This document shows, piece by piece, positions 25,463 through 34,605 of a DNA stretch of 64,000 bases. A program made the translations under genes and the position numbers. The stretch is from an uncultured Lachnospiraceae bacterium (GTDB lineage: Bacteria; Bacillota; Clostridia; Lachnospirales; Lachnospiraceae), in NCBI GenBank assembly GCA_947626365.1, contig CANQRW010000002.1, positions 60,940 through 124,939 on the forward strand. Direction: 5' to 3'. The first letter of the stretch is position 1, and the number at the start of each line of letters is the position of its first letter. The notes under the pieces are model-generated. The model saw only the letters and a program-made list of their open reading frames with translations. It did not search any database and had not been told where the DNA came from.

Positions 25463-25490
25463 TTGCATTATTTTGCGTACAGTATATAAT
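25463..25490 (+). promoter_or_regulatory. Promoter for ispE
   Basis: TTGCAT (25463-25468), 16-base spacer, TATAAT (25485-25490), about 40 bases before the chosen ispE start. Confidence 0.7.
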
Positions 25491-25529
25491 ATACAGTATA
25501 CAAAATGCCAAACGGAAGGAATGAGCGGG

Positions 25530-26429
25530 ATGGTAAGACACCTGGGCCTGAAAGCTTACGGGAAAGTGAATCTGGGACTGGATGTGCTTCGCCGAAGAGA
25601 AGATGGTTATCATGAGGTGCGTATGGTTATGCAGACCGTAGGCATCTATGACAGGGTGGATCTTCTGTATCGTGAAGAACCGGGCATTACGGTGGAGACC
25701 AATCTTTTCTATCTCCCGGTCAACGAGAATAATCTGGTCTATAAGGCGGCGGCTCTTCTGATAAATGAATTCGGAATCCGGGGCGGCGTACATATCCGGC
25801 TGAAGAAGATGATTCCGGTGGCAGCCGGCATGGCGGGCGGCAGCAGCGATGCGGCGGCGGTGCTTTTCGGGGTGAACAAAATGTTTGGCCTGGGACTTAC
25901 CGGGCGGCAGCTTCAGGAGAGAGGCCTTAAGATCGGAGCGGATGTTCCCTACTGCGTCATGCGGGGAACGGCTTTGTCGGAAGGCGTGGGAGAGATATTG
26001 ACGCCTCTTCCGCCGGTGCCCCAGTGCCGGGTACTGATTGCCAAGCCCGGGATCAATGTCTCCACCAAGAGCGTTTATGAGAACCTTCATGTGGAGAAGC
26101 TGGGACCGGAGTGTCATCCGGATATCGATGGTCTGGTGGAGGCGGTCCGCCAGAAGGATATGGTACGGGTGGCCGCATGTATGGGCAATACCCTGGAGGC
26201 GGTGACGATACCGGCCCATCCGGAGATTGCGGCGATCAAAGAGATGATGATGGAGACCGGCGCGCTGAACGCCCTCATGAGCGGCAGCGGCCCTACGGTG
26301 TTCGGTTTGTATACGGATTCCAGAACAGCGGAGGCGGCATACAGACGGCTTCGCTATGGAGATGGTTCCAGAATCGTCCGCCAGGTATTTCTGACCGATT
26401 TTTTTAACAGAAGAGAAGCAAACGATTGA
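25530..26429 (+). CDS. ispE: 4-diphosphocytidyl-2-C-methyl-D-erythritol kinase
   Basis: A 299-residue GHMP kinase. It opens LKAYGKVNLGLDVLRRREDGYHEV (the IspE N-terminal signature with the catalytic Lys region). Its ATP-binding loop is IPVAAGMAGGSSDAAAV, and the C-terminal GHMP motif is LMSGSGPTVFGLY. It phosphorylates CDP-methylerythritol in the MEP isoprenoid pathway. ATG 25530 is preferred: GGAAGGA lies nine bases upstream and the protein then starts like its family; the ATG at 25521 touches that site. A sigma-A promoter and a Spo0A-box-like site lie upstream. A GntR regulator follows after 31 bases. Confidence 0.95.
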   Translation: MVRHLGLKAYGKVNLGLDVLRRREDGYHEVRMVMQTVGIYDRVDLLYREEPGITVETNLFYLPVNENNLVYKAAALLINEFGIRGGVHIRLKKMIPVAAGMAGGSSDAAAVLFGVNKMFGLGLTGRQLQERGLKIGADVPYCVMRGTALSEGVGEILTPLPPVPQCRVLIAKPGINVSTKSVYENLHVEKLGPECHPDIDGLVEAVRQKDMVRVAACMGNTLEAVTIPAHPEIAAIKEMMMETGALNALMSGSGPTVFGLYTDSRTAEAAYRRLRYGDGSRIVRQVFLTDFFNRREAND

Positions 26430-26460
26430 AAAGAAACTGAGAATGAGGAGAAGGCAAGCT

Positions 26461-27138
26461 ATGGAGTACAATCTGAATGTGAGAATGAATGAGTATCTGC
26501 CGCTTCGGGACGTGGTGTTCAACACCCTGCGCCAGGCAATTCTGAGAGGTGAACTGGAGCCGGGGGAAAGGCTGATGGAGATTCAGCTGGCGGAAAGGCT
26601 GGGGGTCAGCCGGACGCCGATCCGCGAGGCGATCCGTAAGCTGGAGCTGGAAGGGCTGGTTCTGATGATTCCCAGAAAAGGCGCGGAGGTAGCCAAGATT
26701 TCTGCCAAGAGTCTTCGGGACGTGCTGGAGGTTCGCCGTTCTCTGGAAGAGCTGGCCAGCGAGCTGGCATGTCAGAGAATGACGGAAGAGCAGGTACAGG
26801 AACTGGAGGAAGCCAAGAAGGCGTTTGACGCGGCTGTGGAGAAGGGCGATATCATGGAGCTGGCTGAGACGGACGAGAAGTTTCACGACGTGATCTTCAA
26901 CGGAACCGGCAATGCCCGCCTGGTGCAGATTCTGAATAATCTCAGGGAGCAGATGTACCGTTACCGCCTGGAATATATCAAAGAAGAGGACAAGCGTCAG
27001 ATCATTATGCTTGAACATGAGAAGATACTGAGGGCAATTAGGGCCCATCATGTGACGGAAGCCAGGGAGGCCATGAGAGAGCATATCGACAACCAGGAGA
27101 TCACAGTCTCAAAGAATCTCCGTGAAAATGATAAATAA
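26461..27138 (+). CDS. GntR-family regulator, FadR subfamily (FCD domain)
   Basis: A 225-residue regulator with an N-terminal winged helix (LRDVVFNTLRQAILRGELEPGERLMEIQLAERLGVSRTPIRE) and an all-helical FCD ligand-binding domain (about 80-215). The FCD domain shows the expected metal-binding pattern (Asp/His in ETDEKFHDVIF, then LEHEKILRAI and MREHI). Such proteins respond to small carboxylic acids; no ligand can be assigned. ATG 26461 is favoured by GAGGAGA upstream; ATG 26443 overlaps it. Probably co-transcribed with ispE. No target operator was identified. Confidence 0.9.
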   Translation: MEYNLNVRMNEYLPLRDVVFNTLRQAILRGELEPGERLMEIQLAERLGVSRTPIREAIRKLELEGLVLMIPRKGAEVAKISAKSLRDVLEVRRSLEELASELACQRMTEEQVQELEEAKKAFDAAVEKGDIMELAETDEKFHDVIFNGTGNARLVQILNNLREQMYRYRLEYIKEEDKRQIIMLEHEKILRAIRAHHVTEAREAMREHIDNQEITVSKNLRENDK

Positions 27139-27178
27139 TAAAATTTATTAATAAAGTATAAAATTTCATGGAACTGTG

Positions 27179-27207
27179 TTGACATGGTGACAAGTTGTCA
27201 TTATAAT
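27179..27207 (+). promoter_or_regulatory. Promoter of the tetR/RND cluster
   Basis: A near-ideal sigma-A promoter: TTGACA (27179-27184), 17-base spacer, TATAAT (27202-27207). Palindromic operators cover its spacer and the transcription start. Confidence 0.88.
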
Positions 27208-27223
27208 AAATGACAACTTGTCA
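27188..27223. promoter_or_regulatory. Twin TetR-type operators
   Basis: TGACAAGTTGTCA (27188-27200) and TGACAACTTGTCA (27211-27223) are each near-perfect palindromes and also mirror each other, with centres 23 bp apart. One fills the spacer, the other the start site, the classical arrangement for autorepression by the TetR regulator encoded just downstream. Confidence 0.8.
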
Positions 27224-27234
27224 CTTACGTCAGT

Positions 27235-27269
27235 ATACAAAAAACGCGCCAGTGACGCGTTTTTTGTAT
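27235..27269. terminator. Terminator-like hairpin in the tetR leader
   Basis: ATACAAAAAACGCG (27235-27248) and CGCGTTTTTTGTAT (27256-27269) form a perfect 14-bp stem with a CCAGTGA loop. It lies after the tetR promoter and before the start codon, so it either ends ispE-gntR transcripts or attenuates the efflux cluster. Related to the repeat at 51383. Confidence 0.75.
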
Positions 27270-27320
27270 TTTCTTTAAAAAAGAGGCGTTTGCGAGATTA
27301 TCGTAAGGGAGGCGCGTTGC

Positions 27321-27962
27321 ATGCCCAGTGAGCGTTTCATGCGGCTGCCGGAAGAGAAACGGCAGGCCATATGGGAAGCGGCCATGGATGAATTCCTGCA
27401 TCAGCCCTTTGAGAAGGTATCCATCAATAAGATCATCAAGGATGCGGGAATCTCCAGGGGAAGCTTTTACACCTATTTTGAAGACAAGCGGGAACTTTTG
27501 TCGTTCCTGTTAAGAGACACCAAGAAGCGTTGGTCCCAGGCCTGCGAAATAAGTCTGGAACGGTCAGGCGGAGATTTTTTTGTTATGATGAAGGAGCTGT
27601 TTGATGTGGCTCTGGAGTTCTGCAAGAATAATAACCTGTTCAATCTGCATAAGAATCTGATTATGTATCCGGATATGCTGCAGGAGCTGCTGCCTGCGCC
27701 GGAAGCGTGCGAGGAAGAGATCAAGGAAGGAATGTTTGAGAAGGTGAACCTTTCCGGTTTTCGGGATCCATCGCCGGAGAACGGCCTTCTGCTCTTCAAG
27801 CTGGCTCTTACCGCCATGATCGGGGCGATCTCAGAAGCCTGTATGCGGCCGGAAAAAGAAGAACAGATTCGGACAGATTATCTGAAGGTATTGTCCATGC
27901 TCCGGTACGGGGCATGCAGAGAACCCAAAATAACTCAGACGGAGGTTTCGGACCATGAATAA
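27321..27962 (+). CDS. TetR-family regulator of the RND cluster
   Basis: A 213-residue repressor with a TetR helix-turn-helix (KRQAIWEAAMDEF, then VSINKIIKDAGISRGSFYTYFEDKRELL, residues 13-60) and a variable ligand domain. It probably represses its own promoter through the twin palindromes 100-130 bases upstream and thereby the downstream efflux genes; that link is inferred from position. ATG 27321 has GGGAGG upstream. Its 3' end overlaps the start of the membrane-fusion protein gene by eight bases, which supports a single operon. Confidence 0.92.
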   Translation: MPSERFMRLPEEKRQAIWEAAMDEFLHQPFEKVSINKIIKDAGISRGSFYTYFEDKRELLSFLLRDTKKRWSQACEISLERSGGDFFVMMKELFDVALEFCKNNNLFNLHKNLIMYPDMLQELLPAPEACEEEIKEGMFEKVNLSGFRDPSPENGLLLFKLALTAMIGAISEACMRPEKEEQIRTDYLKVLSMLRYGACREPKITQTEVSDHE

Positions 27963-29121
27963 AGGTGTGGTTGCGGCTGCCGTGGTGGTAGTGGCAGCGG
28001 TGGGAGTCAGCGTCTTCGCGGCCCCCAGGCTTATGAAGAAAGAAGTGATAGAGGAGACGGTAGCGCCTCCGGTAGTGCAGGTGGTATCGCCTCAGGTGGG
28101 AGATATTGAGATCAGCCGCAGCCTGATCGGCACGGTGGAGCCTTCCGATCTGGTATACATAATCCCCAAGGCGGCCGGTGAGATCACGGCGGTCTATGCC
28201 AATGTAGGCGACTATGTGACGGAGGGGCAGCTTCTGTGCGAGATCGATACACGGCAGGTAGACGGGGCCCGGCTGCAGCTGGAAGCCGCGGAAGTGCAGC
28301 TGAATGACGCCAATACCAACCTGGAGCGGATGCAGGTTCTCTACGCCAGCGGCGATATCTCGGCCCAGGCGTTTGAACAGGTGGAGAGCGCGGCCAAGGG
28401 GGCTCAGATTCAATATGACAGCGCAAAATTAGCTTACGATTACCAGATGGAATTCAGCCGGATCACAGCCAGTATCTCCGGAAGGATCGAGAGCAGCAGT
28501 ATGGAGGTCCACAGTATGGCGTCTCAGACCAATCCCCTGTGTGTGATCTCCGGCGAGGGGATGAAGACCATCAGCTTTGCGGTGACGGAGGCCCTTCTGG
28601 ACCATGTAAAGCAGGGTGAACCCATTACAGTGGAGAAGAGCGGAAGCCGATATGAAGGCACCATTACAGAGGTCAGCACCATGGTAGACGCCATGACAGG
28701 GCTGTTTAATGTGAAGGCCTCCGTAACGGACGGCGAGGCCCTTGTCAGCGGTTCTTCCGTGAGACTGTATGTAGTGGCGGACCGGGCGGAGAGTGTTCTG
28801 TCCATACCGGTAGACTGCATCTATTACAGCGCCGGCAAACCCTTCGTATACACGTATGATGATGGCATTGTGCATCAGGTCAATATCGAGACCGGCATCA
28901 GCGATGATGTCAGCACGGAGGTGGTATCCGGACTGAATATTTCGGATCAGGTGATCACTACCTGGAGCCCGGAGCTTTACGAGAACGCGCCGGCAGTGCT
29001 GGACGGTGAGATCGAAACGCTGACTATCGGCGATGCGGCCGGTTCCGATGACAGCCAGGCAGAGAACGGAGACAGCGCAGAACAGGGCGGCGTCCAGGCG
29101 GAAAGCTCTGCTGCCGAGTAG
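27955..29121 (+). CDS. RND efflux periplasmic-adaptor-like (HlyD/AcrA family) protein
   Basis: A 388-residue membrane fusion protein. Residues 5-23 are a hydrophobic signal anchor (VVAAAVVVVAAVGVSVFAA). The biotinyl/lipoyl-like half-motifs are KAAGEITAVYANVGDYVTEGQLLCEID and the later RITASISGRIESSSMEV. Between them is a helical hairpin (LQLEAAEVQLNDANTNLERM, AQAFEQVESAAKGAQIQYDSAK). Beta-barrel and membrane-proximal domains follow, with a Ser/Glu-rich tail. It links the RND pump to a downstream partner outside the membrane. It has no lipobox. Overlaps tetR by eight bases; the RND gene follows 13 bases later. Confidence 0.9.
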   Translation: MNKGVVAAAVVVVAAVGVSVFAAPRLMKKEVIEETVAPPVVQVVSPQVGDIEISRSLIGTVEPSDLVYIIPKAAGEITAVYANVGDYVTEGQLLCEIDTRQVDGARLQLEAAEVQLNDANTNLERMQVLYASGDISAQAFEQVESAAKGAQIQYDSAKLAYDYQMEFSRITASISGRIESSSMEVHSMASQTNPLCVISGEGMKTISFAVTEALLDHVKQGEPITVEKSGSRYEGTITEVSTMVDAMTGLFNVKASVTDGEALVSGSSVRLYVVADRAESVLSIPVDCIYYSAGKPFVYTYDDGIVHQVNIETGISDDVSTEVVSGLNISDQVITTWSPELYENAPAVLDGEIETLTIGDAAGSDDSQAENGDSAEQGGVQAESSAAE

Positions 29122-29134
29122 GGGAGGGGATTGT

Positions 29135-32100
29135 ATGAACATTACAAAAACTGTCCTCAAAAGGCCGGTCACCACGGTGATGGTGGTTCTGTGCCTGATT
29201 GTGTTCGGCCTGACATCCGTCCTTTCCTCCAAGCTGGAACTGATCCCGGAGATGAACATTCCCATGATGATCATAGCCACGGTCTATCCCGGCGCCAGTC
29301 CGGAGGATGTCAACGAACTGGTGGGCCGTCCCATCGAGGATGAGGTGGGAACCCTTACCGGCGTTACCGGGGTCACCAGCGTTGCCAATGAGAATATGTC
29401 CATGGTGCTTCTGGAATACGAGTACGGAACGGATATCGACGACGCCTATAACGATCTGAAGCGTTCTCTGGATCTTCTTCAGGTGAGCTTTCCCGAGGAT
29501 GTGCAGGATCCGGTGATCGTTGAGATGGACATTAATGATGTGGCCAGCATCAGCCTGGCTATCAATAACGATGCACAGGAGAATCTTTACAACTATGTAG
29601 ATGATGAGATCATCCCGGAATTTGAAAAGCTTTCCACGGTAGCCAGCATCGATATCAGCGGAGGCCGGCAGGAGTATGTCCGGGTGGAACTGATGCCGGA
29701 GAAGCTGACCCAGTATCATCTGAGCATGAACGCCATCGCGACGGCAATCTCTACCGCGGATTTCACTTATCCCGTGGGCGACGCGGATGTGGGCCGGCAG
29801 AGTCTGTCGGTGACGGCCCAGGTTCCCTTCGATACCATGGAAAGCCTGAAGAATATTCCGATTACGGCGGGGAACGGAAATATTATTTATCTGTCTGATG
29901 TGGCAAACATCTATTCCGCTCTGGAGGACGAGAACGGCATCGGCCGCTACAATGGCCGGGATACCATTTCCATCGGCATTCACAAGAACCAGAGCAACAG
30001 TGATGTGGAAGTCTCTGATGCAGTGCAGCGGGTCGTAAAGCAGCTGCAGGCGGAGGATGAGAATCTGGAGATCGTGGTGGTCAATGACAACAGCGAGATG
30101 ATCCGCAATTCTCTGACCTCCGTAGTGGAAACCATGATGATGGCCATCATTGTGTCCATGATCATTATTTTCCTGTTCTTCGGCGACCTGAAAGCCTCCC
30201 TGATCGTGGGAACTTCCATACCGATTTCCATTCTGGTGGCGCTGATCTCCATGAGCCTGATGGGGTTTTCCCTGAATGTGATCACCCTGAGCAGCCTGGT
30301 TCTGGGCGTGGGAATGATGGTGGATAACTCGATTGTAGTGCTGGAAAGCTGCTTCCGCTCCACGGCTGGAAAGGGGATACGGGAGTACGCCCAGGCGGCT
30401 CTGAAAGGCAGCGGCGTGGTGCTTCAGTCCATTATCGGCTCCACGGTCACCACCTGCGTGGTGTTCCTGCCGCTGGCCATGCTGGAGGGCATGTCCGGTC
30501 AGATGTTTAAGCCGCTGGGTTTCACCATCGTCTTCTGTATGGTGGCGTCACTGGTATCGGCTATGACTATCGTGCCTCTCTGCTATACCATGTATAAGCC
30601 GGTGGAGAGAGAAAAGGCGCCGCTGTCCGGAATCATCCGGAGAATACAGAACCGTTACCGAAAGGTTATGCGGGCGCTGCTGCCCCACAGGTGGCTGGTC
30701 ATCTTCCTGTCGGTGTTTATGCTGGGCGGTTCCCTGGTGCTTGCCTCCCGCCTGGGTATGGAATTGATGCCTTCTGTGGATCAGGGCACCGTTTCCATCA
30801 GCATTGAAACCCGGCCGGGTCTTAAGGTCAGTGAGGTGAACAAGATCCTGACGGAAGCGGAAACCATCATAGCCAATGATGAAAATGTAGATTCCTACAT
30901 GCTTTCCTACGGATCCAGCGGACTTTCCATGGGGATTGGCAGCAGCGCTTCCCTGACGGCTTACTTAAAGGATGACTGCCCCTATGAGACCGATGAAGTC
31001 GTGCGGATGTGGCGGCCGGTTCTCAATCAGATACCGGACTGCAACATCACGGTTTCCAGCAGCAGCATGATGAGCGCCATGCTGTCGGAGGCTGCCGGTT
31101 TTGAGGTGATCCTGCAGAGTACGGATTATGAAACCCTGAAATCCGCTACCGACGAGATGGTGGACATTCTGACAGCCAGGCCGGAAGTATCCAAGGTGCA
31201 TTCCACCCTTGAAAACGCCGCTCCCATCATTAAGATTGATGTGGATCCCATTCAGGCGGCGGCAGAGGGATTGTCCCCGGTTCAGGTGGCGGGTATGATC
31301 AATATGATGCTGGACGGCACGGAGGCCACTACTCTGGAGGTGGAAGGCCGGGATATCAGCGTCATGGTGGAATACCCGGCAGGAGAATACGATTCCCTGG
31401 ACCAGGTGAAGAGCATTATGATTCCTACGGCCACAGGGGCATCCGTAGCGCTGATGGACATTGCGGAGGTGTCCTATGAGGACAGCCCCTTAAGCATCAC
31501 CCGGTCGGATAAACAGTATCAGGTGACCGTGTCCGGCGATTATACGGAGTATGTAAATACGGCCGATGACGAGGAGGTTGCCGCCGTCCGGCAGCAGCTG
31601 CTGGATGAGGTAGTGACGCCCAGGCTTTACGGAGATATGGAGATCAAGGTCAACGCCATGGATGAGCGGATGAATGAGGAGATCGGGGCCCTGTTCCAGG
31701 CGGTGCTGATCGCTGCCTTCCTGGTATTTGTGGTCATGGCGGCCCAGTTTGAATCTCCCAGATTCTCCCTGATGGTAATGACGACCATTCCGTTCGCGCT
31801 GATCGGTTCCTTCAGCCTGCTGTACTTCTGCGGCGTGAAGATCAGCATGCCTTCCATGCTGGGATTTCTGATGCTGGTAGGGACCGCTGTAAACAATGGT
31901 ATTCTGTATGTGGATACGGTAAACCAGTACCGTCTGGAGGGCATGGATATGGATACGGCCCTGATCGAGGCGGGAACCACAAGGCTGCGCCCGATTCTGA
32001 TGACGACGCTTACCACAGTTGTGGCCATGATCCCCATGTGCATGGCTTACGGCGATGCGGGAGAACTGATGCAGGGCCTGGCCCTGGTGGATGTGGGCGG

Positions 32101-32197
32101 CCTGATCGTATCCATGATTCTGGCACTGTTAATGCTTCCGGCATATTACTCCGTCATGAATGGCAAGAGAAAGATGGAGATGCTGGATATCGACTGA
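29135..32197 (+). CDS. RND-family efflux transporter (AcrB/MMPL-like permease)
   Basis: A 1020-residue inner-membrane pump with the AcrB layout: TM1 (TTVMVVLCLIVFGLT), a large extracytoplasmic loop, TM2-6, TM7 (about residue 530), a second loop, then TM8-12. The proton-relay segment reads GVGMMVDNSIVVLE: the first of the two relay Asp residues is present (Asp397) and the second is Asn, as in several Gram-positive and HME-like members. TM10-11 carry the conserved GTAVNNGILYVDTVNQYR. It exports lipophilic compounds by proton exchange; substrate unknown. ATG 29135 follows GGGGAGGGG and opens MNITKTVLKRPV, the family start. Confidence 0.93.
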   Translation: MNITKTVLKRPVTTVMVVLCLIVFGLTSVLSSKLELIPEMNIPMMIIATVYPGASPEDVNELVGRPIEDEVGTLTGVTGVTSVANENMSMVLLEYEYGTDIDDAYNDLKRSLDLLQVSFPEDVQDPVIVEMDINDVASISLAINNDAQENLYNYVDDEIIPEFEKLSTVASIDISGGRQEYVRVELMPEKLTQYHLSMNAIATAISTADFTYPVGDADVGRQSLSVTAQVPFDTMESLKNIPITAGNGNIIYLSDVANIYSALEDENGIGRYNGRDTISIGIHKNQSNSDVEVSDAVQRVVKQLQAEDENLEIVVVNDNSEMIRNSLTSVVETMMMAIIVSMIIIFLFFGDLKASLIVGTSIPISILVALISMSLMGFSLNVITLSSLVLGVGMMVDNSIVVLESCFRSTAGKGIREYAQAALKGSGVVLQSIIGSTVTTCVVFLPLAMLEGMSGQMFKPLGFTIVFCMVASLVSAMTIVPLCYTMYKPVEREKAPLSGIIRRIQNRYRKVMRALLPHRWLVIFLSVFMLGGSLVLASRLGMELMPSVDQGTVSISIETRPGLKVSEVNKILTEAETIIANDENVDSYMLSYGSSGLSMGIGSSASLTAYLKDDCPYETDEVVRMWRPVLNQIPDCNITVSSSSMMSAMLSEAAGFEVILQSTDYETLKSATDEMVDILTARPEVSKVHSTLENAAPIIKIDVDPIQAAAEGLSPVQVAGMINMMLDGTEATTLEVEGRDISVMVEYPAGEYDSLDQVKSIMIPTATGASVALMDIAEVSYEDSPLSITRSDKQYQVTVSGDYTEYVNTADDEEVAAVRQQLLDEVVTPRLYGDMEIKVNAMDERMNEEIGALFQAVLIAAFLVFVVMAAQFESPRFSLMVMTTIPFALIGSFSLLYFCGVKISMPSMLGFLMLVGTAVNNGILYVDTVNQYRLEGMDMDTALIEAGTTRLRPILMTTLTTVVAMIPMCMAYGDAGELMQGLALVDVGGLIVSMILALLMLPAYYSVMNGKRKMEMLDID

Positions 32198-32212
32198 TGG
32201 AAGGAGGCAGAG

Positions 32213-33394
32213 ATGATTATGAGAAACTATTTGAGAAGTCATAAAAAGCCGGCGGGGATGGCCGCCGCCATAGCCCTGTCGGTTCTGGCGGTTCAGGCAG
32301 CCGCCCCCATGACGGCCCGGGCCGTCAGTCCGGAATTTGCCCGCACGGAGGAAGAGTGGGCCAGACTTCGGGACGACGTACTGGAATATGAAGAGATCGA
32401 AGACCTGATTCATGAGTATAACGTGACAGTCCGCAATAACTACGAGGACTGGAAGAAGAATTCCGCGGGGAAGACGCCGGAGGATATCGTCCGGGACGCA
32501 GAGAGGGATATCGACAGCTACTATGAGGCATCTGCCAATGCGGAAGACGATATCACTACGATTACCAGCGATATGCAGGGAAAGCTGGCGGAAAGCACGC
32601 TCCAGCGGACCATTGACAGCGCCGAGGACGGACAGACGAGAAAATGGGAGTATGACAAGGTGGAGAAGTCTCTGGCGGTTCAGGCCCAGACTTTGATGAA
32701 CAGCTATTATCAGCTGCAGCTGCAGCTGGAGGCTGCCCAGAAAAACAGGCAGCTTCTGGAAAATATGGTGGGAATTGCCCAGCGTCAGCAAAGCGCCAGC
32801 GTAGGGATGGCTACCCAGTCGGATGTACTGACAGCACAGCAGAATCTGCAGAATGCAGAGGCTCAGATCATCAGCCTTGAGAGCCAGATTGCGAGTACCC
32901 GTCAGAATCTTATCGTGATGCTGGGGTGGGCCCAGGACGCCTCCCCGGAGATCCGGCCGATGCCGGAGACGGATTTGAACCGTATAAGTTCTATGAACCC
33001 TCAGACGGATCTGGAGACAGCATATACGAATGATTACACGCTTCTGACCGATCAGAGGAAAATGGAGAATGCCGCCACCTATGATGTCCGTCAGATTTAT
33101 GCCTCTACCATAGAGAATGACAAACAGCAGATCGCCGTGGCCCTTAATACTGCGTATCAGGCAGTGCTCCAGGCAAAGAGTACTTACGATCAGGCAGTTC
33201 TTGACCTGGATATTGCCAACAAAAATTATGATACGGCTGTGGTAAAGCAGCAGATTGGGATGGGAACGGCGCTTGAGACCCTCCAGGCTGAGGCGGCTCA
33301 GGTGTCAGCCAGGGTTCAGCAGCAGGTGACCAGCCTTCAGCTGTTCCAGGCCATGGAGACATATGACTGGGTGACAAAGGGAGTAAGGTCATGA
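32213..33394 (+). CDS. TolC-like exported helical protein, first copy
   Basis: A 393-residue protein with a signal peptide (MAAAIALSVLAVQAAAP, cleavage near ARA/VS). The mature protein is almost wholly helical. It contains two TolC-type half repeats: ARLRDDVLEYEEIEDLIHEYN then SYYQLQLQLEAAQKNRQLLE and QSASVGMATQSDVLTAQQNL, and later NYDTAVVKQQIGMGTALETL. In didermic bacteria TolC forms the outer-membrane channel of RND pumps, but no clear beta-barrel strands are visible here, where polar helices replace them. The organism appears monoderm, so a wall-spanning helical conduit is one possibility (inference). AAGGAGG precedes ATG 32213. Its stop overlaps the next gene by four bases. Confidence 0.8.
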   Translation: MIMRNYLRSHKKPAGMAAAIALSVLAVQAAAPMTARAVSPEFARTEEEWARLRDDVLEYEEIEDLIHEYNVTVRNNYEDWKKNSAGKTPEDIVRDAERDIDSYYEASANAEDDITTITSDMQGKLAESTLQRTIDSAEDGQTRKWEYDKVEKSLAVQAQTLMNSYYQLQLQLEAAQKNRQLLENMVGIAQRQQSASVGMATQSDVLTAQQNLQNAEAQIISLESQIASTRQNLIVMLGWAQDASPEIRPMPETDLNRISSMNPQTDLETAYTNDYTLLTDQRKMENAATYDVRQIYASTIENDKQQIAVALNTAYQAVLQAKSTYDQAVLDLDIANKNYDTAVVKQQIGMGTALETLQAEAAQVSARVQQQVTSLQLFQAMETYDWVTKGVRS

Positions 33395-34566
33395 GAAAAA
33401 ATGATAGATATGATCGGAAGGCATGTCGGTCCTTTATGCCGCTTCTGCTGACCTTGATCCTGACGGCCTTTCCGGCTGTTTCATGTGTCTGGGCGGCCGA
33501 AAAGCCTGCAGATATGGATGAGGCAGTCTGGGCCAGGCTTCAGGATAACCAGCTGGAATATGATGAGATTGAAAATCTGGTGGAATATTATAATCCCACC
33601 TATCTTCAGACGGTGGCTAACATCGAAGTGAATCTGCAGCCCATGAGAGAGGCGGTGGATGAACTGCATGGCGTGATAAGAGATAATAACGCCACTGCCA
33701 GAGAGGCACGGGAAGAAGGCGACATCGTGAATCAGATGATCGCGGAGGGAACGGCTAAGGGAGCCAAGACAGCGCTGAAAATGTTTGAGAGAAGCTTGGG
33801 TTCTGCGGAAGGTTCTACAAGGCCCACGAAGAATATGGTGCGCAAGCAGCTGACGAACGGAGTTCAGCAGCTGATGATAGGATACCATCAGGCGGCGGCA
33901 TCCCAGGAATTATGTAATGTGGGAGTCGAATTGGCTCAGGCTGCGCTGGAAGCTGTTCAGACGCAGCAGACGGTGGGCATGGCTACGGATGGGGATGTCC
34001 AGTCGGCCAGAAAAGCGCTTCTCAGCGCTCAGAGCCAGCAGCAGACGCTGAACGATACGCTGAACATGCTGCGGCAGCAGCTGTGCATTATGACCGGCTG
34101 GTCCTACACCGATGCGCCTGAGATCGGGGAGATACCTTCCCCGGATGTGACCAGGATTGACGCCATGAACCCGTCTGCGGATATCACCATGGCATTTGGC
34201 AGCAATTATGATGTGATCGCGCTTCGCGCCACATCCGGAAAGGGAGACGTCAACCGTAACCGGAAATTCCGCAGCCTGGATGAATTGGAAGCCAAGCTGA
34301 AGACGAAGCTGGAAGCCCTTTATCAGACTGTGCTTCAAAGCCGTGCAGCCTATGATGCTGCCAACACGGCTCTGGAAAGCGCCCGCCTGACTATGGAGGG
34401 AAATGAGAGAAAATATCAGATGGGTATGCTGGGACGGCTTGAGTATCTTCAGGCGAAAACGGCCTATCTTCAGCAGAAGATGGCCGCTGACAATGCCGCT
34501 TTGGCTCTGACTCAGGCCATGGAGGCCTACGACTGGGCGGTTAAGGGAATTGTGGATCTGGAGTAG
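33391..34566 (+). CDS. TolC-like exported helical protein, second copy
   Basis: A 391-residue paralogue of the preceding protein with its own signal peptide (FMPLLLTLILTAFPAVSCVWA). The paralogy shows in WARLQDNQLEYDEIENLVEYYN, QQTVGMATDGDVQSARKALL, and NERKYQMGMLGRLEYLQAKT, which align with motifs of the first copy. Again it is helix-rich with no clear barrel strands. Overlaps the first copy by ATGA, so the two are translated together and may form a hetero-oligomer. It ends the tetR-MFP-RND-TolC cluster. Whether either protein crosses an outer layer is unknown. Confidence 0.8.
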   Translation: MRKNDRYDRKACRSFMPLLLTLILTAFPAVSCVWAAEKPADMDEAVWARLQDNQLEYDEIENLVEYYNPTYLQTVANIEVNLQPMREAVDELHGVIRDNNATAREAREEGDIVNQMIAEGTAKGAKTALKMFERSLGSAEGSTRPTKNMVRKQLTNGVQQLMIGYHQAAASQELCNVGVELAQAALEAVQTQQTVGMATDGDVQSARKALLSAQSQQQTLNDTLNMLRQQLCIMTGWSYTDAPEIGEIPSPDVTRIDAMNPSADITMAFGSNYDVIALRATSGKGDVNRNRKFRSLDELEAKLKTKLEALYQTVLQSRAAYDAANTALESARLTMEGNERKYQMGMLGRLEYLQAKTAYLQQKMAADNAALALTQAMEAYDWAVKGIVDLE

Positions 34567-34605
34567 CGGCGGATAAAAAGGGTCAAAACAACAGACAGGA
34601 TTCAG

